Positions 25,670 through 34,087 of a DNA stretch of 41,190 bases are shown here, one piece after another. A model generated the notes under the pieces. The model saw only the letters and a list, made by a program, of their open reading frames with translations, searched no databases and was not told where the DNA came from. Source of the DNA: a virus. Both the position numbers and the translations under genes were made by a program. The stretch lies in IMG/VR virus record IMGVR_UViG_3300040808_002675, positions 1-41,190 of that record; one strand, given 5' to 3'. The stretch's first letter is position 1. Each line of letters starts with the position of its first letter.

Positions 25670-26335
25670 ATGAGTAATTATAAAGGTTTATACAACGATC
25701 CAAATGAACGTGCTAGGGTAACTTATCCTTATGTATATTGGGAAGATGCATTTAGTAGAGAAGAACTTGATGCTATATGTGAAATAGGTTCTCGTGATTT
25801 AGTTGAAGGAACAATTGCTGGGAAAAAAGAAAACCATGATGGCGTAGCAGATACTCCAAAAAATGTAGGTCCAGTTTCTAATAAAAGTGTAAGAAGTTCT
25901 AAAGTATCTTTTCACAAAAAGAATGACGAAACTGAATGGATATTTGAGAGATTAAATGGCCTTATTGAAATGTGTAACAATAGATGGTATAATTATGATT
26001 TAAATGGTTACGAAGCATTTCAATATACAGAATACCACTGGGACGAAGAAGGTCACTATGACTGGCATGTTGACTCACAATTTGGTGTTCTTCCTTACGA
26101 TAATTTAAATTTAGAAATGAGAAAATTATCACTTACTCTACTGTTAAATGATCCAGAAGAAGATTTTGAAGGCGGCGAGTTACAAATTGGTAGCCCATTA
26201 AATCCAGAAACTTGTGCAACAAAAAAAGGCACTGCAATTTTATTTCCTTCATTCCAGTTACATAGAGTAGCACCAGTAAGAAAAGGTATAAGAAAATCAT
26301 TAGTTGTTTGGGTGTTAGGACCAAAGTTTAAGTAA
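25670..26335 (+). CDS. 2-oxoglutarate/Fe(II) oxygenase, prolyl-4-hydroxylase/PKHD type (221 aa)
   Basis: A double-stranded beta-helix dioxygenase. The iron triad is visible as H133-x-D135 ('HYDWHVDSQF') and H198 ('FQLHRVAPV'), with R208 ('RKSLVVWV') as the 2-oxoglutarate-binding Arg. 'LSLTLLLNDPEEDFEGGEL' between them is the classic P4Hc/PKHD strand. Such enzymes hydroxylate proteins or small molecules using 2-oxoglutarate, O2 and Fe(II). It is the first gene of a five-gene plus-strand run ending at 29672, starts directly after the terminator T-tract, and abuts the next ATG (TAA at 26333-26335, ATG 26336). The substrate cannot be read from sequence; neighbouring halogenases suggest a shared target. 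Confidence 0.85.
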   Translation: MSNYKGLYNDPNERARVTYPYVYWEDAFSREELDAICEIGSRDLVEGTIAGKKENHDGVADTPKNVGPVSNKSVRSSKVSFHKKNDETEWIFERLNGLIEMCNNRWYNYDLNGYEAFQYTEYHWDEEGHYDWHVDSQFGVLPYDNLNLEMRKLSLTLLLNDPEEDFEGGELQIGSPLNPETCATKKGTAILFPSFQLHRVAPVRKGIRKSLVVWVLGPKFK

Positions 26336-26860
26336 ATGGCTTGTGAGGTATATGATAATTTTTTAGAAAAGGAAGTATTCAGCAACATACAACGTCTTAT
26401 GCTAAGTGCTGATATACCCTGGTTTATGAATGAACATATAGTTAAACCAGACTATAAAGATATTGATGATCTTTATAATTATCAGTTTACACATGTATTT
26501 TATAGAAATCATGCCCATTGTAGTGATTTTTTTGCAGATTGTATAGATCCGTTGTTTTTTAAGATTAATCCTAGTGCTATAATACGTGTAAAAGCAAATC
26601 TTATTCCTAGGACACACGAAACAATAACACATCAAATGCATGTAGACGTTGGATATTTTAAAGGCAAAACGGCAATTTTTTACATCAACACAAATAATGG
26701 CAAAACTATTTTTGAAGACGGCACGGAAATTGACTCTATTGAAAATAGACTAGTTGTATTTGATTCTAATATATTACACACTGGCACAACATGCACTGAC
26801 ACTAGAGCAAGATGTTTGATTAATTTAAATTATTACACTTGGAACGTAGATGAAACCTAA
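26336..26860 (+). CDS. 2-oxoglutarate/Fe(II) oxygenase-like protein (174 aa)
   Basis: A compact cupin-fold oxygenase with a complete candidate triad: H102-x-D104 ('HQMHVDVGYF'), H148 ('NILHTGTT') and R159 ('RARCLINLNYY'). 'TAIFYINTNNGKTIFEDG' is the expected central strand. It is shorter than the PKHD-type neighbour and probably a different subfamily, resembling phage 2OG oxygenases of unknown substrate. The start codon directly follows the previous stop, and its last 11 nt overlap the halogenase start at 26850, implying co-translation. The catalytic residues are seen; the activity and substrate are inferred. Confidence 0.75.
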   Translation: MACEVYDNFLEKEVFSNIQRLMLSADIPWFMNEHIVKPDYKDIDDLYNYQFTHVFYRNHAHCSDFFADCIDPLFFKINPSAIIRVKANLIPRTHETITHQMHVDVGYFKGKTAIFYINTNNGKTIFEDGTEIDSIENRLVVFDSNILHTGTTCTDTRARCLINLNYYTWNVDET

Positions 26861-28301
26861 TAAAATACTTGTTGTCGGGGGCGGCACAGCAGGTCTAATT
26901 GCAGCAATTATTTTAAAAATAAAACTCAATGTTATAGTAGATGTAGTACATTCAAAAAACATTGGTATTATTGGTGTAGGTGAAGGTTCTACAGAACACT
27001 GGAAAGAATTTATGTCTTTTGCAGGCATAGATCAATATGATTTAATTAAACACTGCGATGCAACGTACAAGAGCGGTATTATGTTTTCAAACTGGGGAGC
27101 AAAAGATTTTTTGCATAGTGTCGCAGGACCTTTTGATAACAAGAATGGACAATACAGTTATGTCTATGCAAAACAGATTGCAAAAAATGATACATATTTG
27201 TATCCTAGTAACTTTTTAGATAGCACAATTGATGTTAGATTTTTTAATACTAGAGATGCTTTTCCTGCTAATCAGTTTCATTTTAACACTTATAAATTAA
27301 ACGAATTTTTGATAGATAAAGCAAAATCTATTGGAATCAATGTTTTAGAAGACGATATTAATGAAGTAATTCTTGATCAAGAAGGATCTATAGATTATTT
27401 GATAGGAAAAAAACAAGAATACAACTATGACTTTTATATAGACAGTACAGGATTTAAACGCATCCTTATGTCAAAACTTGGCGCTAAGTGGAAGTCATAT
27501 AAAAAATATTTAAAAATGAAATCTGCTATAGTTTTTCAAACACCTGATGAGCCAAATTATAATCTTTGGACACTAGCAAAGGCAATGGATTACGGATGGA
27601 GATTTAAGATTCCTGTATGGGGCAGACACGGTAATGGATATATTTTTGATAGCGATTACATTACTGCTGATGATGCACAAAAAGAATTGACCAAAGAACT
27701 AGGCGATATAGAAATAAGAAAACAATTTAATTTTGATCCAGGTTGTTTAGAATCAGTATGGATTAAAAATTGTTGTGCAATAGGTGTATCTGCTAATTTT
27801 GTAGAGCCTTTAGAAGCTTCTAGTATCGGTACAAGTATACAACAATCTTTTTTACTAATGCATAAAATTAGTAACTATACACAACAAACTATACAATCAT
27901 ATAATAAGTCTGTCAATAGTATAATGGAAAATATACGAGACTTTGTTGTTCTTCATTATCAAACAAAAAAGAATCATAACAGTTTTTGGCAAGATTTACA
28001 AAAAACAGAATTACCAGAAAGTTTACTTGAAAATTTAGAAATGTGGAAATATAAACTTCCTATTAGGGAAGATTTTTCAGGACAATCAAATTATATTTTA
28101 TTTACAGAAGACAACTATACATTAGTAATGAATGGTTTAGATTTGTTTGATCGAAAAAGTATTGATGGCGAATATCAAACTCTTAATAGGTTTGCACAAG
28201 ACAATGCAAATCTAATTATAGATGACGAGTTATATAACGAACAAAATTTAAAAACTATAACACACAAAAACTTTCTCAAATTGGTTAGAGACTATCTATA
28301 G
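26850..28301 (+). CDS. Flavin-dependent (tryptophan-type) halogenase homologue A (483 aa)
   Basis: The N-terminal Rossmann FAD loop is 'GGGTAG' (residues 10-15), followed by 'GVGEGST', the family's GVGEATxP motif. The halogenase catalytic Lys aligns with K74 ('TYKSGIMFSNW') and the catalytic Glu with E322 ('FVEPLEASSI'; PrnA E346). The WxWxIP signature is altered to W250-R-F-K-I-P. 'GYIFDSDYI' and 'DSTGFKR' are also typical. The family (PrnA/RebH, PF04820) uses FADH2, O2 and halide to make HOCl/HOBr-derived halogenated aromatics. No flavin reductase gene is in the window. It overlaps the upstream oxygenase by 11 nt. Halogenase is supported; substrate, and whether it halogenates at all, is open given the changed motif. 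Confidence 0.8.
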   Translation: MKPNKILVVGGGTAGLIAAIILKIKLNVIVDVVHSKNIGIIGVGEGSTEHWKEFMSFAGIDQYDLIKHCDATYKSGIMFSNWGAKDFLHSVAGPFDNKNGQYSYVYAKQIAKNDTYLYPSNFLDSTIDVRFFNTRDAFPANQFHFNTYKLNEFLIDKAKSIGINVLEDDINEVILDQEGSIDYLIGKKQEYNYDFYIDSTGFKRILMSKLGAKWKSYKKYLKMKSAIVFQTPDEPNYNLWTLAKAMDYGWRFKIPVWGRHGNGYIFDSDYITADDAQKELTKELGDIEIRKQFNFDPGCLESVWIKNCCAIGVSANFVEPLEASSIGTSIQQSFLLMHKISNYTQQTIQSYNKSVNSIMENIRDFVVLHYQTKKNHNSFWQDLQKTELPESLLENLEMWKYKLPIREDFSGQSNYILFTEDNYTLVMNGLDLFDRKSIDGEYQTLNRFAQDNANLIIDDELYNEQNLKTITHKNFLKLVRDYL

Positions 28302-28317
28302 CACTGGTAAGTACAAT

Positions 28318-28953
28318 ATGATTGAACATTTAACATTTCCTAATATAGGGTTTTTGAAAGCAACACTAAGTGATGCAGATATGCAACCTATAAGAAAAGA
28401 AATAGCAGAAATACAAGAAGACTTTGAAAATACATATAAAGCTAATAATTTTTTAGTAGGAAATATTAAAAAAGAATTTAAAATTAGTAAAAGTGTAGAC
28501 CATATAGCTAGTGTCTTACCTAAGTATGTACAAGAATTTGAAAATCGAAATAATTTCTTTAAATCACAGGATGTCCTTGATCAGAATTGTCCTATAATGT
28601 TAAAAAATGTTTGGGTCAATTTTCAAGAAAGATATGAGTTTAATCCAGTACACGATCATAATGGATTGCTTAGTTTTGTAATATGGACAAAGATTCCTTA
28701 TAAAATAGAAGATGAAATTAATCAAGGACCGGGTAAAGATAGTAGACAACCATTAGCTGGGCATTTTTGTTTTTACTTTACAGATGCATTAGGTACAATA
28801 CGACAATATAGTATTCCTGCAGATCAAACAATGGAAAACACAATTCTTTTATTTCCTGCTAAATTAAATCATTCTGTACATCCTTTTTATAGTAGTGAAG
28901 AATATAGAATTAGTGTGTCAGGAAATATTTGTTACCAAACTGGAAACAATTAA
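28318..28953 (+). CDS. Putative 2OG/Fe(II) oxygenase with HDH motif (211 aa)
   Basis: Resembles the TIGR02466/2OG-FeII_Oxy_5-like proteins of marine phages. The central 'VWVNFQERYEFNPVHDHNG' and 'LSFVIWTKIPY' are followed by 'LLFPAKLNHSVHPF' and 'EYRISVSGN'. The metal-site equivalents appear to be H112/D113/H114, H185 and R197, so the usual HxD is replaced by HDH. It is a clear paralogue of the minus-strand gene 31383-32012, with the same motif order and length. The N-terminal half is helical. The 16-nt gap from the halogenase carries only a weak ribosome-binding site. It ends in a 1-nt overlap with the next gene. Enzyme class is likely; activity is not proven by sequence. Confidence 0.65.
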   Translation: MIEHLTFPNIGFLKATLSDADMQPIRKEIAEIQEDFENTYKANNFLVGNIKKEFKISKSVDHIASVLPKYVQEFENRNNFFKSQDVLDQNCPIMLKNVWVNFQERYEFNPVHDHNGLLSFVIWTKIPYKIEDEINQGPGKDSRQPLAGHFCFYFTDALGTIRQYSIPADQTMENTILLFPAKLNHSVHPFYSSEEYRISVSGNICYQTGNN

Positions 28954-29672
28954 TGTTTTTTAAAAAAGATAAAATAAGATTTTTTTGTGAACTAGACGAA
29001 GTAAAGGAAAGATATCCTATTGTGCCTGCACAAAAAATTAAGTTTGACTGGTTTAAAACATCTGCAAAAAACTTTAAACATATGGCAGACACTAAAGGAG
29101 CCTACGAGCAAATATCCGGTGTAGTAAAATGTCCCGGTGTTAGTCCTATAATGAAAAAAGGATACATTGTTCAGTCCTGGTTTGATTTAACAATAAGATT
29201 TCATAACGACGGTTTTGAATATTTTATACCAGAAGGAATATTATCTTATCTGAAAGAAAAAGGATTCAAGAAAACACTAGTAAATGGTTTTAATAACGCA
29301 GAACCTGCTCATGCTACTCCTATTCCAAAATCTCAGTTTCAAGGTTTATTAAAAATAACCACACCTTGGTCTGTTTCAATACCAAAAGGTTGGGAACTGT
29401 TATTACAGCCGATACCTTATCCAGATGATATAAACTTTAGCGCAGTGCATGGTATATTAGAGCATGGCGATTTTTATCATTTAAATGCAATAATAAGATG
29501 CAATCAATACCACAGAGAATTTACAATACCAGCAGGTACTCCTTTATTTCAAATGATACCTATAAAAACTACAAAAACAAATGTAATGTTTGAAAGATAT
29601 ACAAATGAAATTAAAAAGAAAGAAGATAGGCAACAATTTGATGCCCATCATCAGTTTATAATCAAAAAATAA
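28953..29672 (+). CDS. DUF6065-like protein of unknown function (239 aa)
   Basis: The ATG at 28953 overlaps the previous TAA by one nt (TAATG). An in-frame TTG at 28929 would lengthen it by eight residues but has less support. The C-terminal half has the beta-rich pattern I associate with DUF6065: 'TPWSVSIPKGWELLLQPIPY', 'GILEHGDFYHLNAIIRC', 'FTIPAGTPLFQMIPI'. The middle 'KCPGVSPIMKKGYIVQSWFDL' is typical of marine phage homologues. There is no HxD or nucleotide-binding motif. It closes the five-gene run with two oxygenases, a halogenase and the HDH protein, and converges on the carbamoyltransferase gene with no gap. Family assignment is from memory and moderate; function unknown. Confidence 0.55.
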   Translation: MFFKKDKIRFFCELDEVKERYPIVPAQKIKFDWFKTSAKNFKHMADTKGAYEQISGVVKCPGVSPIMKKGYIVQSWFDLTIRFHNDGFEYFIPEGILSYLKEKGFKKTLVNGFNNAEPAHATPIPKSQFQGLLKITTPWSVSIPKGWELLLQPIPYPDDINFSAVHGILEHGDFYHLNAIIRCNQYHREFTIPAGTPLFQMIPIKTTKTNVMFERYTNEIKKKEDRQQFDAHHQFIIKK

Positions 29673-31373
29673 TTAGTTCGGGATGTATACACATCTTTTA
29701 ATTTCAGGCATATAAAGATACTGTAATTTAGATCTTCTTAAAGAATCTATTGCATCATCTACAGTCTCGACAATAGGGTCTCCTGCAAGATTAAATGATG
29801 TGTTAAGTAGCATAGGAACACTTGTTTCATTGTGCCATGTGTTAAGAAGGTTATAAAAATGAAAATTTTGTTCTTTATTAACAGTTTGTATTCTGCAAGT
29901 ATTATCTATATGAAGTACAGCAGGAATATCAATTAGTGTTTCTTTTTTTGCATTTACAGCATACATCATATAAGGTGAACTATCTATTTTATCTAGCTCA
30001 AACCAATCCTTTGCATATTCTTCCATAACTGTTGCAGCAAATGGTCTAAAAGATTCTCTACCCTTTACAGTATTAACAATGTCTTTGCCTTTGTCAATTC
30101 TAGGATCAAAAATAATACTTCTATTACCTAATGCTCTAGGACCAGCTTCTGATTTTCCTTGATATAGCCCAACTATATGTCCTGCTTTTAATAGTTCGAC
30201 TATAGTTTCGTAGTTAGCAAAAAACTCTTTCTCGTCTTCTTGTAATCTACTTAAATAATTATACTCAGGATCATTACCTCCTATATAAATCGATGGAGTA
30301 GATATAGGAGTTTCGCTTTTATTTTTTTCGTTAATATATAAGAGAGCAAGACCTATACAGTTGCCTTCATCTCCACAGAGAGGATCAACATATATGTTTA
30401 CATCTTCTGGCAGTTTTTGTCGATAGTAATAGTTTGCTACAACGTTTAGTGCAGTACCGCCAGTAAGGACTATATTTTTATTACCTGTTTTATCAATCAT
30501 ACGCTTGATGCGATCTAATCCTATTTCTTGAAATGCTTTTTGAACTTTTTTTGCAAAGTCGGTTGCATTTGCATCATCTAAAAGTTCTAAATGATCTCTA
30601 GTAAATCCTAGATGTTTTCTTTCATGGTCGAATGCAAATAAATCCATATCAAACTCGCCATTCTTTAAAGGATCAGGAACTAGCCAATTGTCGTTCCCGA
30701 ATGATTGAGCACTCATCATTTTTCCGCCTTCGTCGTCAAGCCCCATACTACGAGAAGTTCCTTCATACATAAATCCTAAATCAAAGCTGTTAGATATTTC
30801 AATCTCACTTTTTTGACTCACATATCTAGGTCTAGGAACTCGGTGTATAGTAAACTGATTGTGCCAAATTATTTTTGTATCTTCGTCTATTTTTGAATGA
30901 GTATGAAATCTTCTATAAAGTAATTTAAAATTACCTTTTTTATTTGCTTCAAATATTGAAGTAGTTTCTTGGGCTTGTCCTCCATTAGATAAATTATATG
31001 TAGATCCTTTTCCGTCGCAAACAAATACCAATGCGTCATCAAATCCTGAATCATAAAATGCTTTTGTTGCATGATATAAATGATGTGCTTTGTTGTAAGG
31101 AACAAATTCAAATCCTTTGTTAAAAGCAAATCCCATTTTTTGTAATATACTAATTATAGACATGTTTTCAGAAAGCACACTATCATATCCAGATATTAGT
31201 AGTACATCTATGTCTTTACAAATTTTTTGTATTTCTTGTAAGGTATAATATGGATACCCGCTATCTTTTTTAATTCTAGATAATCTTTCTTCTTGATTAT
31301 AATAAATTAATTCGTTGTTCATGTATAAACAAGCACTCGAATTATGATCTTTTTGTATACTTAAAATATTCAT
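29673..31373 (-). CDS. NodU/CmcH-type O-carbamoyltransferase (566 aa)
   Basis: The full two-domain family length is present. The N-terminal TsaD/Kae1-like domain begins 'MNILSIQKDHNSSACLY', has 'NQEERLSRIKKDSGYP', the metal-binding 'HHLYH' at 97-101, 'VFVCDGKGS' at 117-124 and 'LTGGTALNVVAN' near 303-314. The C-terminal YrdC-like domain has 'SEAGPRALGNRSI' (408-420), 'GRESFRPFAATVM' (438-450) and 'LLNTSFNLAGDPIV' (522-535). The family transfers a carbamoyl group from carbamoyl phosphate to a hydroxyl via carbamoyl-AMP, on sugars (Nod factor, tobramycin) or antibiotics. It is the second gene of a two-gene minus operon after the HDH oxygenase; GGAATG precedes the ATG. It appears intact. The acceptor (glycan, hydroxylated peptide or small molecule) is unknown. 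Confidence 0.9.
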   Translation of the reverse strand: MNILSIQKDHNSSACLYMNNELIYYNQEERLSRIKKDSGYPYYTLQEIQKICKDIDVLLISGYDSVLSENMSIISILQKMGFAFNKGFEFVPYNKAHHLYHATKAFYDSGFDDALVFVCDGKGSTYNLSNGGQAQETTSIFEANKKGNFKLLYRRFHTHSKIDEDTKIIWHNQFTIHRVPRPRYVSQKSEIEISNSFDLGFMYEGTSRSMGLDDEGGKMMSAQSFGNDNWLVPDPLKNGEFDMDLFAFDHERKHLGFTRDHLELLDDANATDFAKKVQKAFQEIGLDRIKRMIDKTGNKNIVLTGGTALNVVANYYYRQKLPEDVNIYVDPLCGDEGNCIGLALLYINEKNKSETPISTPSIYIGGNDPEYNYLSRLQEDEKEFFANYETIVELLKAGHIVGLYQGKSEAGPRALGNRSIIFDPRIDKGKDIVNTVKGRESFRPFAATVMEEYAKDWFELDKIDSSPYMMYAVNAKKETLIDIPAVLHIDNTCRIQTVNKEQNFHFYNLLNTWHNETSVPMLLNTSFNLAGDPIVETVDDAIDSLRRSKLQYLYMPEIKRCVYIPN

Positions 31374-31382
31374 TTTACATTC

Positions 31383-32012
31383 CTAAACGTCAAAAACAAA
31401 ATTACCTGAAACACTGATTCTAAAATCGTCAGTGCTAAAAAATGGATATACTGCATGTCTCAACTTTGCAGGAAATACTAAACATATATTTTCCATTGTG
31501 TCATCTACTTTAATAATATGAGACTGTATTCTGCCTAGCGCATCTGTATACTGAAATTCAAACGCTCCGGCTAAATTTTCTTTAGATTTTTTACCTGGAG
31601 AACTAACATCTTCACCTGATCGTGTGTATGGTATTTTAGTCCAAATTACAAATGAAAAAATTCCATCATGGTCGTGACTAGGATTAAATTCATGTTTTAA
31701 CTGAAAATTCACCCAAGCACTCTTTAGTACAATTGGCACATTTTTTGATAGTACACTTATATGTTCTATATAATCATATGCTTGATCATAATGTGTCAAC
31801 AATGGAAAAACCAATTGTTCTAAATGATTTTTAGAATCAACTAACTTAAATTCTTTTTCTATGTTTCCGATTAGTGCTGAATTCATTTCTTGTGAGTTAG
31901 TAAAATCTTTTTGTATTTTTTGTATTTCTTCTCTCACAGGTGCGAGATCATCATTACTAAATTTACAATGTAAAAATCCATAGTTGTTAAAGTTTTGTGT
32001 AAAAACTTCCAT
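31383..32012 (-). CDS. Putative 2OG/Fe(II) oxygenase with HDH motif, paralogue of 28318-28953 (209 aa)
   Basis: Shares with the plus-strand paralogue 'WVNFQLKHEFNPSHDHDG' (H113/D114/H115/D116), 'FSFVIWTKIPYT', 'FQYTDALGRI', 'LVFPAKLRHAVYPFF' (H186) and 'DFRISVSGNF' (R198). It is the first gene of a minus operon with the carbamoyltransferase, 9 nt between genes. A distant GGAG lies 5' of the ATG. The two copies sit in oppositely oriented operons on either side of the DUF6065 and carbamoyltransferase genes, so they arose by duplication or separate acquisition. Catalytic competence depends on whether HDH can replace HxD. Confidence 0.65.
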   Translation of the reverse strand: MEVFTQNFNNYGFLHCKFSNDDLAPVREEIQKIQKDFTNSQEMNSALIGNIEKEFKLVDSKNHLEQLVFPLLTHYDQAYDYIEHISVLSKNVPIVLKSAWVNFQLKHEFNPSHDHDGIFSFVIWTKIPYTRSGEDVSSPGKKSKENLAGAFEFQYTDALGRIQSHIIKVDDTMENICLVFPAKLRHAVYPFFSTDDFRISVSGNFVFDV

Positions 32013-32084
32013 TTTGATTTATAGACTCCGGTGTTAGTGATATATAACTTATGTATGCAAAAATACAATTGAGGACATCAAGAA
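32013..32084. promoter_or_regulatory. Divergent intergenic region of two oxygenase operons
   Basis: These 72 nt separate the minus-strand HDH oxygenase from a plus-strand oxygenase and must hold promoters for both. An AT-rich GATATATAACTT stretch (around 32038-32050) is a plausible -10 region for the plus strand, and GAGGA at 32071-32075 is that gene's ribosome-binding site. No clear TAAATA late box is present on either strand; TATAAATC on the minus strand lies between the GGAG and the ATG, too late to be the promoter. Confidence 0.35.
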
Positions 32085-32636
32085 TTGGTATTTAATAAAG
32101 TTAATTTAAAAAACGAAGAACTAGATTTTATAGAAAATTTTGTCCTACAAGAATGGATTGAATTATATAAACAACCTTGTCAAACAGATTTTGATCCTCC
32201 TGAACAAGTAAAAGATCGTGCAGGAAATAGTTATTTTTTCTCACATGCACTAATGAGAAAAAATAACAGTCCTAACACAGACGGAGAAGTAAACAGTAAT
32301 CATTATCCTATGTTTGAGTCTATATTTTTGCGCTGGCTAGAAGAAAACAATTTTAACAAACCTAAACATATCTATCGGGCATGTATTAATGTAACAACAT
32401 ATCTTGATAAAGAATTTTCAGTACCGCATTATGATCATTCTTGGCCACACTACAATTGGGTATGGTATCTAAATGATACAGATGCAGGCACACTGTTGTT
32501 TGACGAAGAATACAATGTAACTAAAGAATTTCCCTCTAAGAAAAATTATGCATGTGCATTTGAAAACACATTACATGCACAGCAATTTCCTAAACCTGAT
32601 CAATTAAGATACGTAGTTGTGTTTACTTTTATTTAA
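32085..32636 (+). CDS. 2-oxoglutarate/Fe(II) oxygenase (183 aa), TTG start
   Basis: The complete facial triad H115-x-D117 ('VPHYDHSWPHYNWVWYL') and H164 ('NTLHAQQF'), plus R175 ('DQLRYVVVFTF'), is in the spacing expected for 2OG dioxygenases. 'DAGTLLFDEE' is the intermediate strand. The start is a TTG with GAGGA (32071-32075) 9 nt upstream; no in-frame ATG sits nearby at the N-terminus. It is a single-gene transcript flanked by minus-strand operons, and its last 8 nt overlap the end of the convergent halogenase gene. It differs from the HDH pair and from the PKHD enzyme, so it represents another subfamily. The substrate is unknown. Confidence 0.8.
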   Translation: MVFNKVNLKNEELDFIENFVLQEWIELYKQPCQTDFDPPEQVKDRAGNSYFFSHALMRKNNSPNTDGEVNSNHYPMFESIFLRWLEENNFNKPKHIYRACINVTTYLDKEFSVPHYDHSWPHYNWVWYLNDTDAGTLLFDEEYNVTKEFPSKKNYACAFENTLHAQQFPKPDQLRYVVVFTFI

Positions 32637-34086
32637 GATTTTCTAAAAACTGTCTATGATCGGGCGCATAATTGATCATATGATCAATTTCTTGACGGTA
32701 TTGCATAGGACTTGGAGTTAATCTTTCATAGCCTTTTTGATTTATTTTTTCTTCGATTAAATGTAACCCTTTACAAATCCAAAGCCAGCTCATTAACGGA
32801 AAAATTGCAGGACAATTTTGCTTTTGCAAATAATGGTATTGTAGTTTTCCTTTTTTAACATACGGTAAAAGCTCTTTTATTATTTCAGGTGTTTCTGTTT
32901 TTTCTTTAAATTCTTTCCAAAAAGGACTGTCGTTCCGTTTTCCTAAATAGTGTAAGTGTACAAAATTCATTTTTTCGTCAACTTCATTACCGATTATTTT
33001 GTTAAACAAATCTATTTCACTTTGATCTAAATTATCAATAGTGTGCAAAAATTGCTTCAAATTAGTCATTAAAGATAGCTGCAACCATATTGAAGTAGAT
33101 TCTAATGGTTCGATAAAGTTTCCTGCTAACCCTACAGCAATGCAGTTTTTAATCCATACATTTTCGTATCTACCTGCATCTATGTCAATTACTTTCCTTA
33201 CTTCTACAGAATGTCCTAGATGTTCTTCAACTTCTTTTTGTGCTTCGTGTTCATCGATATAATCACTGTCGAAAACATAGCCTGCACCTATTCTATGTTG
33301 TAAAGGTATTTGCCACATCCATCCATATTTTAATGCTCTTGCAACTGTATATGGAGGTATTTTTTCTTGTGGATCTAACCAAAAAGGAATTGCTTTTTTC
33401 ATTGGCAGATATTTTGTATAAGAAATCCATTTTTCTTTAAATGCCTTACCGATAATTTGTCTGTGCATACCGGAACAATCAAAAACAAAATCACAATTTA
33501 CTTTTTGCTCCTCTAAAATTAAAGAAGTAATTATGCCGTTTTTGTCTTGTTCTACATCAATATATTTGTCTTCGATTATGTTTACATTTCTAGAACGACA
33601 AATTTTTTCTAAATACTCGCCAAATCTAGCAGTGTCAAAATGCAAAGCATGTACAGTATTATCTATGTCTACTTTGCATTCATTTGCTAACTTATTTTGA
33701 TACATAAACTCGTCAAAGGGCAAGTTGTCACTTATAAGCCTTTTGACATAGAAATCAAAACAAGAATGATCAAAAATTCCTGGTATGGCAAAATCAGCAA
33801 CCTCTTCTACAAACGGATGCAAATATTTTGTACCGTCGCCGTTCCAATTTTCAAAACTAATTGCATGTTTTACACTGCCACCTGTTTCTTTCAAAAAATG
33901 ACCTATATCAATATTACAACTTTGTAAGAAGTTTAATATCTGCGGAGTAGTTGCTTCTCCTACTCCTATTATAGGAATATCTTTTGCACGTATCATTGTG
34001 ATGTTATCTTCAGGGAAAAACTTACGAAGACTTAATGCTGTTATCCAGCCTGCTGTTCCTGCTCCTAAAATTACAAAATTTTTCAT
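32629..34086 (-). CDS. Flavin-dependent (tryptophan-type) halogenase homologue B (485 aa)
   Basis: The most canonical of the three halogenases. FAD loop 'GAGTAG' (8-13), 'GVGEATTP' (41-48), catalytic Lys K73 ('SVKHAISFENW'), an intact WxWxIP motif at 256-261 ('GWMWQIP'), 'GAGYVFDSDYID', and catalytic Glu E329 followed by Ser330 in 'FIEPLESTSI', as in PrnA E346-S347. Length is close to family members (about 500-540). It lies 1 nt downstream of the HxH oxygenase gene in a minus operon. It should be able to bind FAD and make the lysine-relay halogenating species; the aromatic substrate is unknown, and the flavin reductase would have to come from the host. Confidence 0.88.
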   Translation of the reverse strand: MKNFVILGAGTAGWITALSLRKFFPEDNITMIRAKDIPIIGVGEATTPQILNFLQSCNIDIGHFLKETGGSVKHAISFENWNGDGTKYLHPFVEEVADFAIPGIFDHSCFDFYVKRLISDNLPFDEFMYQNKLANECKVDIDNTVHALHFDTARFGEYLEKICRSRNVNIIEDKYIDVEQDKNGIITSLILEEQKVNCDFVFDCSGMHRQIIGKAFKEKWISYTKYLPMKKAIPFWLDPQEKIPPYTVARALKYGWMWQIPLQHRIGAGYVFDSDYIDEHEAQKEVEEHLGHSVEVRKVIDIDAGRYENVWIKNCIAVGLAGNFIEPLESTSIWLQLSLMTNLKQFLHTIDNLDQSEIDLFNKIIGNEVDEKMNFVHLHYLGKRNDSPFWKEFKEKTETPEIIKELLPYVKKGKLQYHYLQKQNCPAIFPLMSWLWICKGLHLIEEKINQKGYERLTPSPMQYRQEIDHMINYAPDHRQFLENLK

Positions 34087-34087
34087 A

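Noticed and set aside
33041-33927. Plus-strand small frames (33041-33262, 33240-33440, 33697-33927) opposite halogenase B
   Set aside because: Halogenase B has all family motifs across this stretch on the minus strand; the plus frames lack ribosome-binding sites and any domain pattern.
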